46,519 bases of DNA, from assembly GCA_016865985.1 (NCBI GenBank), contig VGNO01000003.1, forward strand, positions 1 to 46,519. Reading direction: 5' to 3'. Position numbers and translations under genes: made by a program. Shown in pieces: positions 15,360 through 24,580 of this stretch (within the stretch, counting starts at the first letter, position 1; every line of letters starts with the position of its first letter). The notes beneath the pieces are model-generated. The model made no database searches, had not been told where the DNA came from, and saw nothing but the letters and a program-made list of their open reading frames with translations. The DNA is from Chloroflexota bacterium (GTDB lineage: Bacteria > Chloroflexota > Anaerolineae > Anaerolineales > Villigracilaceae).

Positions 15360-17021
15360 ATGTCTGACCTTATCAAGCAAATTACCAGCGACCTCAAGAA
15401 GCAGATCGACCAGTACCAGCCGGAGGTCAGCCTGAGCGATGTCGGCGCCGTGACGGAGGCCGGCGACGGCATCGCGCGGGTGGCCGGTCTGGCGAACGTA
15501 AAATCGCAGGAACTGGTGCAGTTCCGGAACGGCGTGATGGGGATCGCCTTCAACCTCGAGCGGGATAGCGTCGGCGTCATCATCATGGGCGAGTATTCCG
15601 AGATCGCCGAAGGCATGAACGTGCGCGCCACCGGGCGCATCGCCTCGGTGCCGGTCGGAGACGGGTTGGTCGGGCGGGTGGTCAATGCCCTGGGCGATCC
15701 GATCGACGGCAAGGGGCCGGTCCAGTTCAGCGGTTACCGCCCGATCGAACGCATCGCGGCCGGCGTGGTCGGCCGCCAGGACGTGGACACCCCGGTCCAG
15801 ACCGGCATCAAGGCCATCGACTCGATGACCCCGGTCGGGCGCGGCCAGCGCGAACTCATCATCGGCGACCGCCAGACCGGCAAGACAGCCATCGCCATCG
15901 ACACCATCATCAACCAGAAGGGCAAGGACCTGGTCTGTGTCTATGTCGCCATCGGCCAGAAGAAAGCCGCCATTGCCCGCACCGTGGCCCTGCTGGAGCG
16001 TTTCGGGGCGATGGAGCACACCATCGTGGTGGTGGCCTCGGCCGACGAGGCGGCCGCCCTGCAATACATCGCCCCCTACGCCGGCTGCGCCATCGGTGAA
16101 GAGTTCATGGAAACCGGGCGCGACGCGCTGGTGATCTATGACGACCTCTCCAAGCACGCCTGGGCGTACCGCCAGGTCTCGCTGCTCCTGCGCCGCCCGC
16201 CCGGACGCGAGGCCTATCCCGGCGACATCTTCTATCTCCATTCCCGCCTGCTGGAGCGCGCCTCGCGCCTCGCCAACCAATATGTCATCGCCGGCAGGGA
16301 TTACAAAGGTTCGACCGCTGGCGCCAGCGACGGGGTCAATGGCAGGGTCTATGGCGGCCCGCGCTCGGCGCACGACGCCGAACAGGCCCGCAAGGCGCTC
16401 AAGAATCCCGATGACTATAAGATCGTCAAACTGGCGGGTTCCGGCGGATCCCTGACCGCCCTGCCCATCATCGAGACCCTGCTGGGAGACGTTTCATCCT
16501 ACATCCCGACCAACGTGATCTCGATCACCGACGGCCAGATCTACCTGGTAGGCAACCTGTTCAACGCCGGCATCCGCCCGGCGGTGGATGTGGGCATCTC
16601 GGTCTCACGCGTGGGCGGCGCGGCGCAGACCAAGGCCATGAAACAGGTGGCCGGAAAACTGCGCCTCGACATGGCTTCCTACCGCGAACTGGCGGCCTTC
16701 GCCCTGATGGCCTCCGACCTCGACAAGTCCACGCAGGCGCAGTTGACGCGCGGCCAGCGCATGCAGGAGATCCTCAAGCAGCCGCAGTATGAGCCGATGT
16801 CGCTCGAAAACCAGGTGATGGCGCTTTTCGCCGGGACGCAGGGCTTCGCCGATGCAGTGCCGATCGACAGGGTGAAGAAATGGGAATCCGACCTGCTGCG
16901 ATACATGGCCACATCCCACCCCGAAGTGGGCCGCGACATTGCTGAGAGGAAGCAGATTACTCCCGAAAACGAGAAGGAACTGCGCGAGGCGCTCGACATT
17001 TTCAAATCGACCTGGGCATAA
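15360..17021 (+). CDS. atpA: ATP synthase F1 subunit alpha
   Basis: 553 residues. The noncatalytic nucleotide site GDRQTGKT is at 169-176, and the conserved [25 protein letters not shown]-type [11 protein letters not shown] and [12 protein letters not shown] segments are all present. A region of about 57 residues (306-362) replaces the ~15-20 residues found in E. coli between LERAARL and [11 protein letters not shown], adding about 40 residues rich in charged and Gly residues. GGAGG lies 4 nt before the ATG. The F1 ring it forms with AtpD is membrane-peripheral in the cytosol. It is the first gene of an F1-only cluster: atpB, E, F and H are not upstream, where a peptidase relic is found instead. 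Confidence 0.97.
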   Translation: MSDLIKQITSDLKKQIDQYQPEVSLSDVGAVTEAGDGIARVAGLANVKSQELVQFRNGVMGIAFNLERDSVGVIIMGEYSEIAEGMNVRATGRIASVPVGDGLVGRVVNALGDPIDGKGPVQFSGYRPIERIAAGVVGRQDVDTPVQTGIKAIDSMTPVGRGQRELIIGDRQTGKTAIAIDTIINQKGKDLVCVYVAIGQKKAAIARTVALLERFGAMEHTIVVVASADEAAALQYIAPYAGCAIGEEFMETGRDALVIYDDLSKHAWAYRQVSLLLRRPPGREAYPGDIFYLHSRLLERASRLANQYVIAGRDYKGSTAGASDGVNGRVYGGPRSAHDAEQARKALKNPDDYKIVKLAGSGGSLTALPIIETLLGDVSSYIPTNVISITDGQIYLVGNLFNAGIRPAVDVGISVSRVGGAAQTKAMKQVAGKLRLDMASYRELAAFALMASDLDKSTQAQLTRGQRMQEILKQPQYEPMSLENQVMALFAGTQGFADAVPIDRVKKWESDLLRYMATSHPEVGRDIAERKQITPENEKELREALDIFKSTWA

Positions 17022-17058
17022 CCCATCAGGTTTGTGATTAGAGACGAGAGACTAACCC

Positions 17059-17961
17059 ATGGCTTCAGCCCGTGAAATGCGGCTCCGCATCCGGAGCGTA
17101 AAAAATATCTCACAGGTGACACGCGCCCTGGAGGCCGTCTCGGCCAGCAAGGTGCGCAAGGCGGTGGCAGCCGTCACCGCCACCCGCGCTTATGCCACCA
17201 AAGCCTGGCAGGTGCTGACGCACGTGGCAGGCCAGCCGGGTCGGGCCAACCTGCACCCGCTCCTGGTGGGACGGAGCGAGGTGCGGAAGGCGCTGGCGCT
17301 GGTCGTCAGCGGCGACCGCGGCCTGGCCGGCGCGTACAATACAAATATCATCCGCTATACGGCGCAACAGTTCGACCGCTACAAGGCGCCGGTGGCGTAC
17401 ATCGCTGTAGGTCGCAAGGGTCGCGATATGTTGCTGCGACGACGCAAGGATGTGACCGCCGAGTTCAGCAACCTGCCGGCCGCCCCGGAGTTCAAGGATG
17501 TCTCAGCCATCGGCCGCCTAGCGGTGGATGAGTTCCTGAAGGGCGACGCGGACGAGGTCTGGCTGGTCTATACTGATTTCGTCAACATGGGCAGGCAGGA
17601 GGCGGTGGTCAAGAAACTGCTGCCCCTGGATGTGGAAGGCGGCGAGCGGGTGCAGGATTTCGAACACAGACCGCACCTGACTGCGGCCTACATCTACGAA
17701 CCGGCGGAACGTGAGATACTGGACGAGATCATCCCGCGCTTCACGGCGCTGCAGGTCTACCAGGCGATCCTTGAATCGCAGGCCAGCGAGCACGCCGCCC
17801 GCATGGTGGCCATGCGCAACGCCACCGACAATGCCCTGGAACTGGTCGATTCCTTGCAACTCGATTACAACAAAGCGCGCCAGCAGACGATTACCAACGA
17901 CCTGCTGGATATCGCCGGCGGGGCGGAAGCCCTGGCGCGTACACTCTCTCGGAACTTATAG
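17059..17961 (+). CDS. atpG: ATP synthase F1 subunit gamma
   Basis: 300 residues, close to the family norm. The N-terminal coiled-coil helix begins MASAREMRLRIRSVKNISQVTRALEAVSASKV, the central Rossmann-like domain contains ALVVSGDRGLAGAYNTNI, and the C-terminal helix includes ESQASEHAARMVAMRNATDNA, the region that contacts the catalytic subunits. It is the rotating shaft that couples proton flow to ATP synthesis. It lies 37 nt after atpA and 25 nt before atpD in the same operon. Confidence 0.97.
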   Translation: MASAREMRLRIRSVKNISQVTRALEAVSASKVRKAVAAVTATRAYATKAWQVLTHVAGQPGRANLHPLLVGRSEVRKALALVVSGDRGLAGAYNTNIIRYTAQQFDRYKAPVAYIAVGRKGRDMLLRRRKDVTAEFSNLPAAPEFKDVSAIGRLAVDEFLKGDADEVWLVYTDFVNMGRQEAVVKKLLPLDVEGGERVQDFEHRPHLTAAYIYEPAEREILDEIIPRFTALQVYQAILESQASEHAARMVAMRNATDNALELVDSLQLDYNKARQQTITNDLLDIAGGAEALARTLSRNL

Positions 17962-17986
17962 AAGCAATCAATTTCGGAGGCTCTAA

Positions 17987-19390
<1,404 letters not shown>

Positions 19391-19404
19391 TCTGGACAGA
19401 TCCT

Positions 19405-19848
19405 ATGCCGATAAGATGTGAGATTGTCTCCCAGGACCGGATGGTGTACGAAGGCGACGCCGATATGGTGTTGTTGCCGGGCGCCGAAGGTGAAATGGGC
19501 ATCCTCCCCAACCACTCACCGCTCCTGACCACCCTCAAGTTTGGCGTGATCCGGGTGCGCCTGGGCGCCACGGAGCAGGTCTTCACGGTCGCCGGGGGTG
19601 TTGCCGAGGTCCAGCCGGAGATCATCACCATCCTGGCGGACGCGGCGGAAAATGTGGACGAGATCGACATCGCGCGCGCCGAAGCCGCCCGCAGGCGCGC
19701 CGAGGAGTTCCTGGCGCGTGGCGCGCCGCCCGATACTGATGCCTACCTGGCGATGGAAGCGGCGCTCCGCCGCTCGAACCTGCGGCTGGATGCAGCCAAG
19801 CGCTACCGGCGCGGGACCCAGCCGCGCCGCCCGAAGGACGAGGCGTAG
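19405..19848 (+). CDS. atpC: ATP synthase F1 subunit epsilon
   Basis: 147 residues, with the N-terminal beta-sandwich (MPIRCEIVSQDRMVYEGDAD, GEMGILPNHSPLLTTLKFG, FTVAGGVAEVQPEIITILAD) and a C-terminal helical hairpin (AEAARRRAEEFLARG and LAMEAALRRSNLRLDAAKRY). Epsilon sits at the foot of gamma and its helices can inhibit ATP hydrolysis. The basic tail RRGTQPRRPKDEA is slightly longer than usual. It is the last F1 gene, five bases before the MreB-like gene, so the two are probably co-transcribed. Confidence 0.95.
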   Translation: MPIRCEIVSQDRMVYEGDADMVLLPGAEGEMGILPNHSPLLTTLKFGVIRVRLGATEQVFTVAGGVAEVQPEIITILADAAENVDEIDIARAEAARRRAEEFLARGAPPDTDAYLAMEAALRRSNLRLDAAKRYRRGTQPRRPKDEA

Positions 19849-19853
19849 AAGAC

Positions 19854-20861
19854 ATGCCTCCCATTGCGAGAGACCTCGGGATCGACTTGGGGACGTTCTT
19901 CACCCGCATTGCCGATTCGTCGCAGGTGCTGGTGGATGAACCGACCATTGTGGCGATCGCCACGGACGAACAAAAGATCGTCGCCCTGGGGAGGGAAGCG
20001 CGCGAAATGGAAGGCCGCGTGCCCGAGAACATCGAGGTCGCCCGACCGCTCAAGAACGGGGTCGTGGCAGACTACGAGATCAGCGAGTCGCTGCTCAAGT
20101 ACCTGATGCAGCGGGTGAGCGGACCGCTGCGCATCTTCCGCCCGCGCGCCATGGTCTCCATCCCGTATGGCGTCACCAGTGTCGAGAGCCGAGCCGTGCA
20201 CGAAGCCGTGCTGCAGGCCGGCAGCCGCGAAGTCTTCCTGATCCAACAGCCGCTGGCGGCTGCCCTGGGGATCGACCTGCCGATCAGTTCGCCTTCCGGC
20301 AACATGGTCATCTGCCTGGGCGGCGGCGCAACCCAGGCGGCGGTCATCGCCCTATACGGCATCGTCTCGGCCGAAACGATCCGCGAGGGCGGCGTACACC
20401 TGGACGAAGCCATCATCACCTATGTCCGCCGCAAATATGGCGTCATCATCGGCCAGCCGACTGCCGAGCAGTTGAAGATCAAGATCGGCGCGGCAGTCCC
20501 ACAGGACAAGGAAGCGAGCATGGAAGTCCAGGGACAGGATCAGGTCTCCGGCCTGCCGCGCCCGGTAACCCTGGCGACGGGCGAGATCGTGGAAGCCCTC
20601 GAGGAACCGCTCAAGCGGGTGATCGAGAACGGCCGGCGCGTCCTGGAAAAGACCCCGCCCGAACTGGTCTCGGACATCATCGACCGGGGCGTGGCGCTGT
20701 GCGGCGGCGGGGCGATGCTGCGCGGCATCGATAAACTGTTGACCAAATCGCTTGGCATCCCGGCCTACCTGGTGGACGACCCGCAGACCCGGGTGGTCGT
20801 TGGGGCCGTCAAAGCGCTGGCGATCTACCCGTTGATCAAGCGCAACCTGCCCCCGGTTTGA
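19854..20861 (+). CDS. mreB: MreB-like actin homologue with altered catalytic residues
   Basis: 335 residues with the full MreB layout: phosphate-1 DLGIDLGT near the start, connect motif, phosphate-2 region, SIPYGVTSVESRAV, and adenosine motif LCGGGAMLRGIDKLL. MreB forms membrane-bound filaments that guide cell-wall synthesis. Three conserved sites differ. The EEPMAAAIG stretch reads QQPLAAALG (Q131-Q132), which removes the glutamate thought to activate the hydrolytic water. The DIGGGTTE phosphate-2 motif reads CLGGGATQ (C154 to Q161), losing the Asp and Glu. So ATP turnover is probably weak or absent, while the fold and nucleotide pocket appear kept. It follows atpC by 5 nt, a gene order also seen in other bacteria. 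Whether a canonical MreB exists elsewhere is unknown. Confidence 0.88.
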   Translation: MPPIARDLGIDLGTFFTRIADSSQVLVDEPTIVAIATDEQKIVALGREAREMEGRVPENIEVARPLKNGVVADYEISESLLKYLMQRVSGPLRIFRPRAMVSIPYGVTSVESRAVHEAVLQAGSREVFLIQQPLAAALGIDLPISSPSGNMVICLGGGATQAAVIALYGIVSAETIREGGVHLDEAIITYVRRKYGVIIGQPTAEQLKIKIGAAVPQDKEASMEVQGQDQVSGLPRPVTLATGEIVEALEEPLKRVIENGRRVLEKTPPELVSDIIDRGVALCGGGAMLRGIDKLLTKSLGIPAYLVDDPQTRVVVGAVKALAIYPLIKRNLPPV

Positions 20862-20877
20862 CCCATCCTGTACGCGG

Positions 20878-20908
20878 CCGCAGAGATAGAATCTCTGCGG
20901 TTTTTCTT
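20878..20908 (+). terminator. Intrinsic terminator after the atp-mreB operon
   Basis: CCGCAGAGAT (20878-20887), loop AGA, ATCTCTGCGG (20891-20900), then TTTTTCTT. It ends immediately before the next start codon. Confidence 0.9.
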
Positions 20909-21709
20909 ATGCTGAAAGCCCTTCCGCCCCAATCCCACCTCCCGGCCGCCCCCGACCTGGGGCGGCGCATTTCGCTCCACCTGGCGCGTCGCCGCGGGCG
21001 CGGCCTGTGGTTTGCCCTGGCGCTGTCCATGCTGGCAACCGGGTCTGCCGCCCTGGTCCTTGGCTTGCAGGGAGGTTACGCGGCATACCGCACATTCGGC
21101 CCGGCGGCGGTGGGCGGCGCCATTTTCGGGCCGGGGATGTTGATGTTCGCCGCCTGGGGATTGGGGGGGATGTTCCTGTGGGCCGGCGCACGGCGCGACC
21201 CGCGCGCCGCGGCCGTATTCGAAGGCGGGCTGGCCCTGCGCGACCGGGACGGGGAGTACGCCTGGCCCTGGCGGGACGTGACCGCCGTCACCGCCAGCGC
21301 GACCCGGCGGGAGTTCCTGGGCTTGCTGCTGGGCGACAGTCGCCGCTATGCCATCCATTTCCGGGACGGGAGGCAGGCGCTGCTGGGTGACGCCTGGACT
21401 GATGCCGGGCAACTGGCGGGATCCATCCTGTGCCGGAGTTTTCCCGCCCGTTACGCGCAGGCTGCCGCGGAACTGGAAGCCGGGAAGCCGGTCTCGTTTG
21501 GTCCCGTCACACTTGGCCGCGAAGGCCTTCATCTCAAAGAGCGCAGCCTGGGCTGGGACGACATCGAGTCGCTGGTCATCCGGCGGGGGTGGCTGCGCCT
21601 GGCGCAGCCGGGCGGCGCCCGGGTCCGCCTGGATGCCGGGCGGGTGCGGAACCTGGATGTACTGCTGGCGCTGCTCGAACAACAGATCCCGGTGCAGGTG
21701 GAGCCTTAA
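20909..21709 (+). CDS. Two-TM protein with C-terminal soluble domain, unknown
   Basis: 266 residues from ATG 20909. A longer reading from 20858 would include the terminator hairpin and is unlikely. Two hydrophobic segments (about 34-58 and 67-94) follow a basic N-terminus. The rest is a soluble domain with two similar PH-like halves: the first around VFEGGLALRDRDGEYAWPW and the second around GREGLHLKERSLGWDD, each with a DG/EG turn followed by W(R/D)D. This layout resembles DUF6585-type membrane proteins, but I am not certain. No clear Shine-Dalgarno is visible, because the start lies right behind the terminator. Function unknown. Confidence 0.65.
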   Translation: MLKALPPQSHLPAAPDLGRRISLHLARRRGRGLWFALALSMLATGSAALVLGLQGGYAAYRTFGPAAVGGAIFGPGMLMFAAWGLGGMFLWAGARRDPRAAAVFEGGLALRDRDGEYAWPWRDVTAVTASATRREFLGLLLGDSRRYAIHFRDGRQALLGDAWTDAGQLAGSILCRSFPARYAQAAAELEAGKPVSFGPVTLGREGLHLKERSLGWDDIESLVIRRGWLRLAQPGGARVRLDAGRVRNLDVLLALLEQQIPVQVEP

Positions 21710-21772
21710 TACATGTCCGAAAACAATGTGGTTGGGGCTCCCATGCCCTAGCGGGACGGCGTGCGAGCCGAT

Positions 21773-21804
21773 AAAAAACGGATAGGCTCCCAGCGGAGCT
21801 ATCC
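21773..21804 (-). terminator. Second terminator downstream of rex
   Basis: On the minus strand GGATAGCTCC, loop GCTG and GGAGCCTATCC form a stem with one bulge, followed by GTTTTTT. It backs up the terminator at 21821-21859. Confidence 0.7.
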
Positions 21805-21820
21805 CTGGACCGGCTATATG

Positions 21821-21859
21821 AAAAAAGACGGCTCCCGTGCCAATATCCAGCACGGGAGC
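21821..21859 (-). terminator. First terminator downstream of rex
   Basis: A 10-bp perfect stem GCTCCCGTGC (21831-21840) / GCACGGGAGC (21850-21859) with a 9-nt loop. Read on the minus strand it is followed, after CGTC, by six T. Confidence 0.85.
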
Positions 21860-21887
21860 AGTTTTCACCAAATAAGGCAGCGATAGT

Positions 21888-22508
21888 TTATTCCAGGTAA
21901 TAGGTCATGCGTTGCAGGCCGATGGAGGGATCCAGGTACTGGAGCCGCACCCCCGGTGTGACGCTCAGGCTGATGGGGGCGTAGTTGAGGATGGCTTTCA
22001 CCCCGGCCTCGATCAACAGGTTAGCCACCGCCTGGGCTGCCGCAGCCGGGACAGTCAACATGGCGATCTTGATTCCCGCATTGCGGACAGTCTTCACGAT
22101 GTTCGAGGCGTCCAGCACGGTCAGGTCGCCGATCTGCTCCCCGATCTTGGCCGGGTCGTTGTCGAAGACCATTGTGATATGGAATCCCCGGTTGGCGAAA
22201 CCCTGGTAGCGCGCCAGGGCGTGCCCCATGTCGCCGGCGCCGACCACCGCCACTTCCCACACTTTTTCGATGTTCAGGATCTCGCGCAGTTTGTCGACCA
22301 GGAAGGAGATGCGGTAGCCGGTGCCCTGTTTGCCGAACTCGCCGAACTGGGATAGGTCCTTGCGGATCTGGGCGGCCGAGATCCCGATCCGTTCTCCGAG
22401 TTCCTGCGAATTGGTGGTTTGCTGGCCGGTCTCCTGCATATAACGCAGGGCGCGCAGGTAGATGGGGAGTCTGCCAATAATGATATCCGGGATCGGGTTC
22501 GTATTCAT
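21888..22508 (-). CDS. rex: Redox-sensing transcriptional repressor Rex
   Basis: About 206 residues. The N-terminal winged helix contains IGRLPIYLRALRYM and LGERIGISAAQIRKDLSQFGEFGKQGTGY, the strongly conserved Rex DNA-binding helix. The C-terminal Rossmann domain has VVGAGDMGHAL for NADH and a tail ending in YYLE that swaps between subunits. Rex leaves its operators when NADH/NAD+ rises and so derepresses fermentative or respiratory genes. I prefer the ATG at 22508, which has GGAG 7 nt upstream, over the ATG at 22520. It is followed by two tandem terminators. Its likely targets are respiratory genes such as those nearby, but no clear Rex box was found in the window. Confidence 0.95.
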   Translation of the reverse strand: MNTNPIPDIIIGRLPIYLRALRYMQETGQQTTNSQELGERIGISAAQIRKDLSQFGEFGKQGTGYRISFLVDKLREILNIEKVWEVAVVGAGDMGHALARYQGFANRGFHITMVFDNDPAKIGEQIGDLTVLDASNIVKTVRNAGIKIAMLTVPAAAAQAVANLLIEAGVKAILNYAPISLSVTPGVRLQYLDPSIGLQRMTYYLE

Positions 22509-22572
22509 GTCGCGCTCCATACCAATGGGTTAAAGTTGATGCAATGTACCATAAAAAGAACAATTGTGCAAT

Positions 22573-24450
22573 TCACGGCTCCAGCGCCTGCACCTCGTGG
22601 TCCCTGTGCCGGAGGATCTTGTGGATATTGACCGGCTCGCGTTTCCCACGCACCTGGGTGGATTCGATGAACTCCGTCTCGAACTCGCCCTGGATGGCCC
22701 GGGCCGTACTTTCGCTGATGATGATCGGCCAGGCATAAGCCTTGGTCAGGTCCTGCAACCGGGCGGCCAGGTTGACATTGTCGCCGATGACCGTATAGTT
22801 GATCCGTTTTTCGGAACCCAGCAAACCCACGAAAGCCTCGCCGCTGTTCAGGCCGATGCCGATCTCGAACCTGCCCGGCAGGCGGCCTTCCGCTTCCCAC
22901 TGTCTGCGCAACCCGGCCAGGACGACCCGCATCTCGACCGCCGCCCGCGCCGCCCGCAGGGCGTGGTCTGCATAAGGGACCGGTTCCCCGAAGAAGGCCA
23001 CGATGGCATCGCCTTCGTACTTGTCCACCGTCCCGCCGTATTTGTGGACGACATTGGTCATCGCCTCCAGGTAGGGGTTGAGCAGCGCCACCACCTGCTC
23101 CGGGGCCAGTTGTTCGGACATGGTGGTGAAACCCCGGATGTCCGAGAACAGGATGGTCAGTTCAGCGCGTTTGTTGAGACTGGCAATATCACGGGTGGCG
23201 AGCAACTGGTCGACCATGGTGGGCGAAATGAAGCGGGTGAACATGTCGCGCACGCGGCGTTTTTCCAATTCCTGCGATACAGCCTGCTCGAGGGTCGGCA
23301 GGACGACGCCCAGGAAGAGCATCAGCACCGGGCTGGCGGTCGGGAGGTACAAACTGAACTGGACGAATACCAGGTAGGCTACCCCGCCGTAAGCCAGCAT
23401 GGCCCCGCCCATCAGGGCCAGCGCCAGGCTGGGTCGTTTCAGGCGGTTGATGAGGGCTGCCAGGAGCGCCATTACCGGGGTGAAGAGCAGGCTGGCCCAC
23501 GGCGGCAGGGTGTGGATGTACAGGTTGTGCAGGATGGTGGCGATGGTATTGGCAACGATCTCCACCCCGGGTGTCTGGACGGAGGCTGAGAAAGGCGTCG
23601 GGTAGACATCCTGGAGCGTCATCGTCGTGGCGCCGATCAACACGATCTTGCCGTCGAACAGCGCCGGGTCGTAATCGCCAAGCACGACCCGCGCCGCCGA
23701 ATAGGTCGGGAAGGCGCCGGAAGGCCCGGCATAGTTGATGAGCAGCCTCCCGCCCTGCAGCGGCGCCTGCCGGCCGGCGAAACCGACAGCCTGCGGGGTC
23801 AGAGCGGAGGCCGGGTCGATGTCCAAATAGAGGCGGGCGATCTCGAACGCCCAGTGGATGTAGGCCTCCTCGCCGTAGACCTGGTAGGCCTGCACCGAAC
23901 GGGCGATGGCATCATCGTCCCGCCAGATGGAAGTGATGCCGGTACTATCCAACGCCGGCCGGTAGACCGCCAGTGGGAGTTTGATCGTCCGCGTTACCAC
24001 GTACTGCCCCGGCGAGACTTCCTCGCGGTAATCGTAGATCTGGATCACATTGACGGAGTCCTGGGCGCGCTCGAGGGCGGCGGCCAGCGCCTCATCCCCG
24101 CCCGGGGCCGGGTCGGCCTCGAACAGGAAGACATCCAGGCCGATGACCTGCGCCCCGGCCTCGTTCAACCAGTCCACGATCTCGGCCAGGTAGGCGCGCG
24201 GCCAGGGCCACTGGTAACCGGTCCAGTTGAAGGAAAAGTCATCGATGGCTACGATGACGATCTCCTCCGCCGGGACCTGTTCGCCGCGCAGGCGGAACAT
24301 GGCGTCACGCGCCGCCAGTTCCACCCTTTCGAGCGGCGAGGCGCTGTCGTTGAAGATGCCGGTCACCTCCAGCGCCACCAGCAGGAGGACGATGGCCGGC
24401 AGGAGCAGGCGGCGCAGGGAAAGCCCAGATTTATTGGAGGTTTGGATCAT
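22573..24450 (-). CDS. CHASE2-domain adenylate/guanylate cyclase
   Basis: 625 residues. An N-terminal membrane helix (~15-31) is followed by an extracellular CHASE2 sensor (about 40-305, with VIVAIDDFSF, GAQVIGLDVFLFE and DGKIVLIGATTMTLQD), then three membrane helices (about 310-385) and a class III cyclase domain (about 425-600). The two metal-binding aspartates lie in FSDIRGFT and in KYEGDAIVAFFG, and the GDNVNLAARL segment carries the transition-state residues, so it should be active. Which nucleotide is cyclised cannot be decided here. GAGAGG precedes the ATG. CHASE2 cyclases often sit beside FecR-domain proteins, and the next gene upstream is one. Confidence 0.92.
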   Translation of the reverse strand: MIQTSNKSGLSLRRLLLPAIVLLLVALEVTGIFNDSASPLERVELAARDAMFRLRGEQVPAEEIVIVAIDDFSFNWTGYQWPWPRAYLAEIVDWLNEAGAQVIGLDVFLFEADPAPGGDEALAAALERAQDSVNVIQIYDYREEVSPGQYVVTRTIKLPLAVYRPALDSTGITSIWRDDDAIARSVQAYQVYGEEAYIHWAFEIARLYLDIDPASALTPQAVGFAGRQAPLQGGRLLINYAGPSGAFPTYSAARVVLGDYDPALFDGKIVLIGATTMTLQDVYPTPFSASVQTPGVEIVANTIATILHNLYIHTLPPWASLLFTPVMALLAALINRLKRPSLALALMGGAMLAYGGVAYLVFVQFSLYLPTASPVLMLFLGVVLPTLEQAVSQELEKRRVRDMFTRFISPTMVDQLLATRDIASLNKRAELTILFSDIRGFTTMSEQLAPEQVVALLNPYLEAMTNVVHKYGGTVDKYEGDAIVAFFGEPVPYADHALRAARAAVEMRVVLAGLRRQWEAEGRLPGRFEIGIGLNSGEAFVGLLGSEKRINYTVIGDNVNLAARLQDLTKAYAWPIIISESTARAIQGEFETEFIESTQVRGKREPVNIHKILRHRDHEVQALEP

Positions 24451-24530
24451 ACAGCCCTCTCCAGGGACGGGATGATGGATACGCCGTTATTATACGTGAG
24501 ATGGACGCCGAGCGCAGCCCCAGGGATGAC

Positions 24531-24559
24531 AAAACAGGAGCGTCCGGCGCTCCTGTTTT
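24531..24559. terminator. Terminator between FecR and CHASE2 cyclase genes
   Basis: AAAACAGGAGCG (24531-24542) and CGCTCCTGTTTT (24548-24559) form a 12-bp stem with T or A runs at both ends. It should end the FecR-gene transcript on the minus strand. Confidence 0.8.
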
Positions 24560-24580
24560 AGGGATCGATCCTGCGGTTGA

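Noticed and set aside
20858-20908. Longer start for the two-TM unknown protein
   Set aside because: The added codons cover the intrinsic terminator hairpin of the upstream operon.
22555-22580. Rex-like site upstream of rex
   Set aside because: TTGTG and TCAC half-sites are present but the spacing does not fit TTGTGAA-N4-TTCACAA, and the site overlaps the cyclase stop.
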